From Gemmobacter sp. (lineage in GTDB: Bacteria > Pseudomonadota > Alphaproteobacteria > Rhodobacterales > Rhodobacteraceae), in the NCBI GenBank assembly GCA_030656535.1, contig JAUSPL010000107.1:1-26895 (forward strand): DNA of 26,895 nt, given 5' to 3'. A program made the translations under genes and the position numbers. Below are positions 7,429 through 13,759 of this stretch, in pieces. The notes beneath the pieces are model-generated. The model was not told where the DNA came from, searched no databases, and saw only the letters and a program-made list of their open reading frames with translations. The first letter of the stretch is position 1. Each line of letters starts with the position of its first letter.

Positions 7429-8166
7429 TCAGTGGCGCAGGATACGGCTGACGAAATCCGTACAGCGTTGGGTCTGCGGGTTATCAAATATCTGTTCGGG
7501 CGGACCGACCTCGACGACGCGGCCATCGGCCATGAACACGACCTTGCTGGAAACCTCGCGCACAAAGCCCATTTCGTGGCTTACAATCATCATTGTCATG
7601 CCGTCATCGGCCAGCAGCCGGATCGTGTCCAGAACCTCTGACACCAGTTCGGGGTCAAGCGCCGAGGTGACCTCGTCCAGGTGCAGGATGTCCGGTTTCA
7701 GCGCCAGCGCGCGCGCAATGGCCACGCGCTGCTGCTGGCCGCCCGACATCTCATCAGGATAGGCGTCAATGCGGTGGGACAGGCCGACCTTTTCCAGCAG
7801 CGCGCGCGCCTCGGCCTCCACCTCGGCGGCCTTTCGTTTTTGCACAATCGTGGGCGCGATGGTGACGTTGCGCAGCGCGGTCATGTTCTGAAACAGGTTG
7901 AACTGCTGGAACACGATGGCGAATTTTTCGCGGGCGCGGCGAAGATCCTTCGGACTGTCATAGCGCAGCTTTTCGCCCGCCACCGCAACAGACCCGGCGC
8001 GAGGTTTCAGAAGGCCCGTCAGCACCCGCAAGAGCGTGCTTTTACCCGATCCCGAGGGACCGATGATCGAGACGATCTCTCCGCGCTCAACGGCAAGGTT
8101 GATATCCTGCAACACAGGCACTTTGCCGTAATCTGCGGACAAATTATCGATTTCTAGGTAGGGCAA
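7429..8166 (-). CDS. polar amino acid-type ABC transporter ATP-binding protein (TTG start)
   Basis: This is the 245-residue ATPase of a HisP/GlnQ-type importer, acting on the cytoplasmic face of the permease pair. It has Walker A GPSGSGKST, the Q-loop in VFQQFNLF, signature MSGGQQQR, Walker B ILHLDEVTSALD and the switch histidine in IVSHEMGF. I choose the TTG at 8166: a strong GGAGG stands 6 bases upstream, and homologues begin at about YLEIDNLSADYG. An in-frame ATG at 8190 lacks a comparable site and would add MPPTWRCA. The gene overlaps the end of the upstream permease by 23 bases. Operon context links it to cyclic-amide catabolism. Confidence 0.92.
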   Translation of the reverse strand: MPYLEIDNLSADYGKVPVLQDINLAVERGEIVSIIGPSGSGKSTLLRVLTGLLKPRAGSVAVAGEKLRYDSPKDLRRAREKFAIVFQQFNLFQNMTALRNVTIAPTIVQKRKAAEVEAEARALLEKVGLSHRIDAYPDEMSGGQQQRVAIARALALKPDILHLDEVTSALDPELVSEVLDTIRLLADDGMTMMIVSHEMGFVREVSSKVVFMADGRVVEVGPPEQIFDNPQTQRCTDFVSRILRH

Positions 8167-8830
8167 GGCGCACCTCCATGTAGGCGGCAAGGCGATTGAG
8201 GGAGTAGCAGATCACAAAGTACATCAACAAGATCGAGCCAAAGCACAGGGCAGCAGAGAACCCCTTTTGATTCAAGATCTTGGCAACGCTGGTCATTTCC
8301 AGAACCCCGATCTGCGACGCGATGGACGTGGATTTCACCAGACCGACCGAATAGGTCATCGAAGGCGGGATGATGACCGACCATGCTTGCGGCAAGATGA
8401 CCCGGCGCAGCGCGGTCAGGCCGCCCATATTCATGGTCTCGGCGGCGTCCCACTGATTGGGATGGACAGATTCAATGCCGGCGCGAATGTTCTCTGCCGA
8501 AAAGGCCGATGCCGAAAGGGCAATGGTCGTCGCCGCAACCGTGAACATGCTGACGTTGCCCCCGGCGAACTGAAAGGCGAAAAAGACGACCATCAGTTTC
8601 ACCAGAAACGGAATGCGGCGCCACACTTCGACCCAAAGCGTGGCAAGCCAGCGCAGCCCGGCCCACCGGTTGATGCGCCTGGTTCGCAAGATCGCCAGCA
8701 CGAAGCCTGCCAGAAACCCTACTCCACAGCCAACAAATGACAGGACCAACGTGTAGAGGAACGCCTTGGCCAGGAAGATCGAGTTGTAATAGTTGAAAAA
8801 TCGCGGAAGCTCTTCCAGTATCGACGGCAT
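8144..8830 (-). CDS. amino acid ABC transporter permease (second)
   Basis: A 228-residue inner-membrane permease of the HisM/GlnP family. Several hydrophobic segments are evident, beginning with AKAFLYTLVLSFVGCGVGFL. The cytoplasmic EAA loop that contacts the ATPase is DAAETMNMGGLTALRRVILP at about residues 128-147. Its ATG at 8830 shares one base with the stop codon of the first permease (TGATG), and its 3' end overlaps the ATPase gene, so the three subunits are translationally coupled. It should form a heterodimer with the first permease. Confidence 0.92.
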   Translation of the reverse strand: MPSILEELPRFFNYYNSIFLAKAFLYTLVLSFVGCGVGFLAGFVLAILRTRRINRWAGLRWLATLWVEVWRRIPFLVKLMVVFFAFQFAGGNVSMFTVAATTIALSASAFSAENIRAGIESVHPNQWDAAETMNMGGLTALRRVILPQAWSVIIPPSMTYSVGLVKSTSIASQIGVLEMTSVAKILNQKGFSAALCFGSILLMYFVICYSLNRLAAYMEVRLALPRNR

Positions 8831-9504
8831 CAGAACACGCTTCCCTTGATCCGAAAGAAATAGCGCCCGACGGTATAAAGGATCGTGCTCGCGACGATTG
8901 TCAGCACGATGTAGTAGACCGCCGAAATCGAGAACACCTCCAGTGATCGGAAGGTGATGGAGTTGATGTTGTAGGCGCGACCCGTCAGTTCCTCGACACC
9001 AAAGATCGCGGCGATCGACGTGGACATCGTGATGATGATGAACTGGTTGGACAGCGGCGGGTACAGGACCTTCAGGATGTGCGGCACGACGACGTAGCGG
9101 ATCGACTGAACGCGGGTAAAGCCCAGCGTCTCGGCTGCCTCGATCTCTTCGCGACGGATCGACCTGAAACCGGCGCGCTGGATTTCGCTCATGTAGGCAC
9201 CAGCATTCAGCGCCAACCCGATCAACACGGCGTCATAGGAATCCAGCAAGATGCCGTAGTCGGGAAGCGCGAAATAGATGAAGAATATTTGCACAAGCAG
9301 CGGCGTGTTCAACACAAACACCACATAGCTGCGGACCGCGATACGCGCAGGTTTCGGGCCATACTCGGTGATGGATGCGCAGACAAGGCCGATCGCCCAA
9401 CCAATGATGAAGGCGACCACCGCAAGCTGCAGCGCGATCCAGGCACCCCCGGCTAGGTACCACAGGTATGGGGTGACCTGCCCAAATTGTAGCGTGTAGT
9501 TCAT
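8830..9504 (-). CDS. amino acid ABC transporter permease (first)
   Basis: A 224-residue inner-membrane permease of the HisQ/HisM family. Membrane segments include WIALQLAVVAFIIGWAIGL and SYVVFVLNTPLLVQIFFIYF, and the EAA loop reads EAAETLGFTRVQSIRYVVVP. The start at 9504 gives the usual short N-terminus before the first helix; the longer in-frame ATG at 9627 would add 41 basic residues and overlap the binding protein gene, so it is rejected. The ribosome-binding site (AAGG) is weak. It begins 28 bases after the binding-protein gene and ends on the first base of the next permease gene. Confidence 0.92.
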   Translation of the reverse strand: MNYTLQFGQVTPYLWYLAGGAWIALQLAVVAFIIGWAIGLVCASITEYGPKPARIAVRSYVVFVLNTPLLVQIFFIYFALPDYGILLDSYDAVLIGLALNAGAYMSEIQRAGFRSIRREEIEAAETLGFTRVQSIRYVVVPHILKVLYPPLSNQFIIITMSTSIAAIFGVEELTGRAYNINSITFRSLEVFSISAVYYIVLTIVASTILYTVGRYFFRIKGSVF

Positions 9505-9532
9505 TGGGCAAGCCTTTTTCCAGCTATGGTGT

Positions 9533-10357
9533 TCAGAAGTAAGGAGAGACCGGAACCTTGCTGGCCATCGGCGACAGGAACCATTTTTCCCAAGCAGCCT
9601 CGATGGCGCCCGACGTGTGAAGTTCATAGATCGCCAGGTTCAGCCAGTCTTTCAGGGTGTCATTCCCCTTGGCGACACCGAGCGAGGAATAGGTGATACC
9701 CCACTCCGGAACCGGAATGATCTTCCACTTGGTGTTGGCAAATGCCGCCAGGCGGAAGGGCATGGAATCAATCCCGTCGAACGACGCGTCACCACGCCCT
9801 TGGGTCAAGGCCCGATCGCGGTCGGCATAGTTGTCAAGAAGGATAAGTTTGGCCTTGGGCAGCTTTTGCTCGATAAAGGGGATCGCTGTGGTGCCGCGCA
9901 CCTGGATAAGCGTGATGTTCTCGTTGTTCAAATCTTCAAGACTTGTGATCGGCGAATCCGGCTTGGCCACGATGCCGTAGTTTTCCGAGTGCAGCGGAAC
10001 GGTAAAGTCGATAACCTTGGCACGGTCGACCTTGCGGCTCATTGCGCCCATGACTGCGTCAACCTTGCCTGCGGCCACAAATGGAATACGATCAGGCGAA
10101 CCCACCTGGACCAGCACCAACTTGACCCCCATCATCTCTGCAATCAGGCCTGCGATTTCCGGTTCAAAGCCGTCGATCTCATTCTTGTCGTTGAAAAGCG
10201 CGCGTGGCGGCAGGGTCGGGTTCACGCCGACGCGAAACTCCCCCGATGCCAGGATTTCGTCCAGCGTTCGCGCATCGACGGCGGCAGGTGCCACAAAGGC
10301 AGCAGAGGCAATCAGCGCAGCGGCGCCAAATACCCGACGGAAAACTCCAGATAACAT
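9533..10357 (-). CDS. periplasmic substrate-binding protein, family 3 (polar amino acid type)
   Basis: A 274-residue extracytoplasmic binding protein of the SBP_bac_3 family that captures the substrate and delivers it to the permeases. The start at 10357 has AAGGAG upstream and opens a signal peptide of about 29 residues ending APAAVDA. The mature protein begins RTLDEILASGEFRVGVNPTL, typical of the family, and includes GFEPEIAGLIAEMMG and DAVMGAMSRKVDRAKVIDFT. The usual arginine-aspartate ligand pair for an alpha-amino acid head group is not obvious: VRGTTAIPF holds the arginine, and the later Asp may be in the GDASFDG stretch. It is the first gene of the operon. The ligand could be an amino acid or a cyclic derivative such as a hydantoin. 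Confidence 0.92.
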   Translation of the reverse strand: MLSGVFRRVFGAAALIASAAFVAPAAVDARTLDEILASGEFRVGVNPTLPPRALFNDKNEIDGFEPEIAGLIAEMMGVKLVLVQVGSPDRIPFVAAGKVDAVMGAMSRKVDRAKVIDFTVPLHSENYGIVAKPDSPITSLEDLNNENITLIQVRGTTAIPFIEQKLPKAKLILLDNYADRDRALTQGRGDASFDGIDSMPFRLAAFANTKWKIIPVPEWGITYSSLGVAKGNDTLKDWLNLAIYELHTSGAIEAAWEKWFLSPMASKVPVSPYF

Positions 10358-10544
10358 TGCATTCTCCTTGTTGGTGCAGGAACCATCCTGCTTTAGGTCC
10401 GCTTGGCAGATCGTCTGTATACTGTTCGTACGCAATTCGTGCACGATGAGTGGCTCTGTGTCAACGACCTTGCAGGCAATCTTGGCCCACAATTTGCCTT
10501 GCGAAGCACAGCTGAAGGCAACTTCTGGGCACCAACAAGGCACT

Positions 10545-10572
10545 CTGCCCGCAGAAGCGCTTATGCGGGCAG
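10545..10572. repeat. perfect 9-base inverted repeat, hairpin or operator
   Basis: CTGCCCGCA (10545-10553) and TGCGGGCAG (10564-10572) are exact complements around a 10-base loop. It stands about 190 bases upstream of the binding-protein gene and 132 upstream of the FAD gene. It could be an operator or a leader hairpin; a short T-rich stretch (TTGCTTGTTTTG) follows on the plus strand. Confidence 0.5.
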
Positions 10573-10596
10573 CAATTCAAAGTGTTGCTTGTTTTG

Positions 10597-10615
10597 TATG
10601 CAGAGAATATGCAGA
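10597..10615. repeat. tandem TATGCAGA direct repeat with 11-base period
   Basis: TATGCAGA occurs at 10597-10604 and again at 10608-10615, separated by GAA. The 11-base period puts both copies on the same face of the helix, which would fit a tandem protein-binding site about 90 bases upstream of the FAD gene start. Confidence 0.4.
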
Positions 10616-10704
10616 AATGTGACTGCAGCTTGCAAACAAAGGAAAGAGTCCGTGCCGGGAAGAACGTCCATATCGCTTTCATTGGCCTCTCAGAGCAGTT
10701 GGAC

Positions 10705-12057
10705 ATGAAGCATCCCGACTGCATCGTCATAGGTGGCGGAATGGCAGGCCTGTCGGCGGCGCATGCGCTGCGGTCGCGTCACGTTCTGGTACTGGAAGAG
10801 TCGCACCGCCCCGGTGGTCGGGTTCATTCCCTTATGGCCGGGGACTATTGGTTGAACTTTGGCGCCCATATGTTCGGCGGACCCGAGACGCTGCTGGGCG
10901 CCCTGACGACAGAGTTCAATTTGCCATCCGAACCAATCCGGGGGCGGCTGATGGGCATGATTTATGGTGGCAAGCGCCTGTTGCGGCATCCACCCGAAAG
11001 CTATCCCTTCTTGCTTCCGTTTTCTTTGCGTGAACGGTTTGCGATGCTGCGTATGGGCCTGGCGCTTCGGCTTGGGTCCTCAAGCTATGTGACCCACATG
11101 AAGGGCTGCGACGACGCCACCCAACTTCCGCAACATGCCCTGTCCTTTCGCAATACCCGCACCCTCAGTCAGGCGATCGGTCAGATGCCGCCCCGCGTGG
11201 CCGAATTCCTGACCGCGATCACCGAGCGCAACGGTGGAGATCCCGATGATATGGCGGAAGGCCACGCCCTGCGGTCCTTTACCAATGTCTGGAGCACACA
11301 CGCCCCCGGCCGCAATATAATCGGCGGATCTGCCCTGCTGCCTCAGGCCATGGCAAACGCGCTTGGTGACGGAATCCGCTATGGTCACAGTGTGGATCGG
11401 GTGACGCGGGATGCCCAAGGCGTGACCGTGCAGTATCGGCATGGCACAACACACGCCAGCGTCCGCGCCAGAACCGCCATCATCGCCGTTCCCGCCCCGG
11501 TCGCCGCGCGCATCATGCACGACCTGCCGCCCGCCACCCTGAACGCCCTGCGCAACGTCACCTATGGTCCCTTCCTGTCGGCGTCAGTTCTGACCCGTGA
11601 AACAACGGCCATGCCTTGGGATGGCCATTACGCAATCGCCACCCCGGGTCGCAGCTTCAGCGTGCTGTTCAACATGGCGACAACCCTTCGCAGCGGCGTT
11701 CGCCGCCCGGGCGGAAGCCTGATGCTGTTTCGCGGCGCGCGTGGCGCTGCGGCACTGATGGAAATGACCGACGCCGCAATCGAACAGCAATTCCGACGGG
11801 ATCTGCTGGACCTGTTCCCCGAAGCAAAAGACATCCTTGGCGACATCGTCGTGCAGCGCTGGCCGTTGGGCGCGCCGTTCTCTCGACCGGGCCGCGCCGC
11901 ACTGCAACCGGGACTGACAGCGCCGCTGGAGCCTGCTTTTCTGGCGGGCGATTATATGGAATTCCCGAATATGGAAGCCGCCGTCGCCAGCGGCCAGGCC
12001 GCTGCGCGCAAGGCTCTCGCGTTGCTGACCGCGCCCGGGCACAAGACGCCAGCCTAG
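10705..12057 (+). CDS. FAD-dependent oxidoreductase, amine oxidase / protoporphyrinogen oxidase-like
   Basis: A 450-residue flavoprotein of the amino-oxidase superfamily. The N-terminal FAD motif is CIVIGGGMAGLSAAHAL with the ribose-binding glutamate in VLVLEES, followed by PGGRVHS, the family's second motif. The C-terminal FAD contact reads FLAGDYMEFPNMEAAVASG. The start at 10705 places the dinucleotide fold at the very N-terminus as in relatives; an in-frame ATG at 10582 would add an unrelated 41-residue leader. The ribosome-binding site at 10705 is weak, so translation may be low or regulated. It is divergent from the ABC operon and followed 170 bases later by soxB. Possible substrates are an amine released by either neighbouring pathway; the sequence alone does not decide. 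Confidence 0.82.
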   Translation: MKHPDCIVIGGGMAGLSAAHALRSRHVLVLEESHRPGGRVHSLMAGDYWLNFGAHMFGGPETLLGALTTEFNLPSEPIRGRLMGMIYGGKRLLRHPPESYPFLLPFSLRERFAMLRMGLALRLGSSSYVTHMKGCDDATQLPQHALSFRNTRTLSQAIGQMPPRVAEFLTAITERNGGDPDDMAEGHALRSFTNVWSTHAPGRNIIGGSALLPQAMANALGDGIRYGHSVDRVTRDAQGVTVQYRHGTTHASVRARTAIIAVPAPVAARIMHDLPPATLNALRNVTYGPFLSASVLTRETTAMPWDGHYAIATPGRSFSVLFNMATTLRSGVRRPGGSLMLFRGARGAAALMEMTDAAIEQQFRRDLLDLFPEAKDILGDIVVQRWPLGAPFSRPGRAALQPGLTAPLEPAFLAGDYMEFPNMEAAVASGQAAARKALALLTAPGHKTPA

Positions 12058-12120
12058 GCCCCCCGACGCGTCTGGGGGAAAGGCTCGAACCTCGCAGCCC
12101 GAACCACAGCGCCTGCGGGG

Positions 12121-12148
12121 CGCAAGCGACCTGAATTTGTCGCTTGCG
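12121..12148 (+). terminator. strong hairpin between the FAD gene and soxB
   Basis: CGCAAGCGAC (12121-12130) and GTCGCTTGCG (12139-12148) form a perfect 10-base stem with an 8-base loop. A short TTTT follows after GGCTGGG. CAGCCCG at 12095-12101 can pair with CGGGCTG at 12147-12153 as a competing or enclosing helix. It is most simply the terminator of the FAD gene, but it could also be a leader structure for soxB, 80 bases downstream. Confidence 0.5.
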
Positions 12149-12227
12149 GGCTGGGTTTTGTCCGCCGTACGTTGAACATGGGCTGCGATCCCGGTTAGAT
12201 GCCCGGATAACGGGAAGGAACGTTCGG

Positions 12228-13478
12228 ATGCGCTATTCGGGACTGAAGGTCATCACCGAAGGGTTGTTCGGCAACAAGGGCTGGAAACCTGCGTGGCGCG
12301 ACCCGGCGCCCAAACCTGAATATGATGCGATCATCGTAGGCGGCGGCGGCCATGGCCTCGCAACGGCCTACTATCTGGCAAAAGACCACGGGCTGACCAA
12401 TATCGCGGTGCTGGAAAAGGGCTATCTTGGGTCGGGCAACATCGGGCGCAACACGACCATCGTGCGGGCCAACTATTTTCTGCAGGGCAACTCTGAATTC
12501 TATTCGCACAGCCTCAAGCTTTGGGAAGGACTGGAAGCCGAGCTGAACTACAACGTCATGCACAGCCAGCGCGGGTTGATCAACCTGTTCCATTCCGACG
12601 GCCAGCGCGATGCCTTTGTGCGGCGTGGCAACGCCATGATAAATCAGAGTGACGACGCGGTGCTGCTGGACCGCGAGGGCGTTCGCAAACTCTTGCCCTA
12701 CCTCGATTTCGACAACACCCGTTTTCCTATTTACGGTGGCCTGCTGCACCCTAGGGGCGGGACCGCGCGGCATGACGCTGTGGCCTGGGGCTATGCACGC
12801 GGCGCGGATACACGCGGGGTCGATTTGATCCAGAACTGCGAAGTGACGGGTATCGACATCGAAAATGGCCAGGTGACCGGCGTGCAGACCTCTCGCGGGG
12901 CGATCCGGGCGAAAAAGGTGGGCATGATCGTGGCGGGCCGGTCGGGTCAGGTGGCAGCGATGGCGGGGATGCGGCTTCCGGTCGAATCCCACGTCCTGCA
13001 AGCCTTTGTGACCGAGGGTCTGAAGCCCGTGATCGACCACGTCATCAGCTTTGGGATGGGACATTTCTATATCAGCCAGTCCGACAAGGGCGGGCTGGTG
13101 TTCGGCGGTGACCTTGATTTCTATGCCTCTTATGCCTCGCGCGGGAACCTGCCGATGGTCGAACACGTGATGGAGGCGGGCATGACCCTGATGCCGATGA
13201 TCGGCCGCGCAAAGGTGCTGCGGTCCTGGGGTGGCATCATGGACATGACGCCCGACGGGTCGCCCATCATCGACAAGACCCATATCAATGGCCTCTATAT
13301 CGACTGCGGCTGGAACTACGGCGGGTTCAAGGCCGTGCCTGCCTCAGGGTGGTGCATGGCACACCTGATGGCCACCGACAAAAGTCACCAGTTCGCCCGC
13401 CGCTTTCGCCTGGATCGCTTTGCCACAGGGCATGTGATGGACGAAGAAGGCACCGGCAGCCAGCACAACCTGCACTGA
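12228..13478 (+). CDS. soxB: sarcosine oxidase beta subunit
   Basis: A 416-residue catalytic flavoprotein subunit of heterotetrameric sarcosine oxidase, which oxidises sarcosine to glycine. The FAD fold is YDAIIVGGGGHGLATAYYL at about residues 32-50, followed by NIGRNTTIVRANY, a hallmark of SoxB. His174 in LLHPRGGTARHD stands at the place of the histidine that carries covalent FMN in the Corynebacterium enzyme (His173); this is inferred from position. The start at 12228 has AAGGA about 8 bases upstream and gives the usual SoxB N-terminus (MRYSGLKVITEGL). It is the first gene of soxBDAG, with soxD 11 bases on. Confidence 0.96.
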   Translation: MRYSGLKVITEGLFGNKGWKPAWRDPAPKPEYDAIIVGGGGHGLATAYYLAKDHGLTNIAVLEKGYLGSGNIGRNTTIVRANYFLQGNSEFYSHSLKLWEGLEAELNYNVMHSQRGLINLFHSDGQRDAFVRRGNAMINQSDDAVLLDREGVRKLLPYLDFDNTRFPIYGGLLHPRGGTARHDAVAWGYARGADTRGVDLIQNCEVTGIDIENGQVTGVQTSRGAIRAKKVGMIVAGRSGQVAAMAGMRLPVESHVLQAFVTEGLKPVIDHVISFGMGHFYISQSDKGGLVFGGDLDFYASYASRGNLPMVEHVMEAGMTLMPMIGRAKVLRSWGGIMDMTPDGSPIIDKTHINGLYIDCGWNYGGFKAVPASGWCMAHLMATDKSHQFARRFRLDRFATGHVMDEEGTGSQHNLH

Positions 13479-13489
13479 GGGCTACACCC

Positions 13490-13759
13490 ATGCGCATCCC
13501 CTGCCCCCACTGCGGCCAACGTGACCGGCGCGAGTTCTATTACTCGGGTGCCGATGACTTGCTGCACCGCCCGGCCACCGATGACCCGGCGGCATGGGAC
13601 AACTATCTGCATCTGCGTGACAACCCCGCCGGGGACACACGCGACCTGTGGTATCACGAACCCTGCGGAACATGGATTGTGGTCAGCCGCAACACTGTCA
13701 CCCATGCCGTGGACGGCGCACAGGCGGTGACAGATGTGGCGCAGGGGGTGCGGACATGA
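13490..13759 (+). CDS. soxD: sarcosine oxidase delta subunit
   Basis: An 89-residue small subunit that binds zinc in the sarcosine oxidase complex. The family's metal ligands are visible: Cys5 and Cys8 in CPHCGQR, and His56 and Cys59 in WYHEPCGTW. EFYYSG and the C-terminal NTVTHAV segment are also typical. The length matches the family. Its TGA overlaps the ATG of soxA in ATGA, which implies translational coupling and equal stoichiometry. The start at 13490 follows soxB by 11 bases. Confidence 0.95.
   Translation: MRIPCPHCGQRDRREFYYSGADDLLHRPATDDPAAWDNYLHLRDNPAGDTRDLWYHEPCGTWIVVSRNTVTHAVDGAQAVTDVAQGVRT

Larger units (their letters stand above)
10358..10704. promoter_or_regulatory. divergent control region between the ABC operon and the FAD oxidoreductase
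   Basis: This 347-base region drives two divergent units. It is visibly richer in A and T than its flanks. It contains a GTATAC core in CTGTATACTG (near 10417-10426) that resembles sites of GntR/FadR-type regulators, a 9-base inverted repeat (10545-10572) and a tandem 8-base repeat (10597-10615). A TTGACA hexamer on the minus strand lies near 10470, with no clear -10 at 17 bases. No regulator gene is adjacent. Confidence 0.5.

Noticed and set aside
12195..13283. Minus-strand open frame of 362 codons opposite soxB
   Set aside because: soxB is clear on the plus strand and the antisense frame has shadow-like composition with no domain motif.
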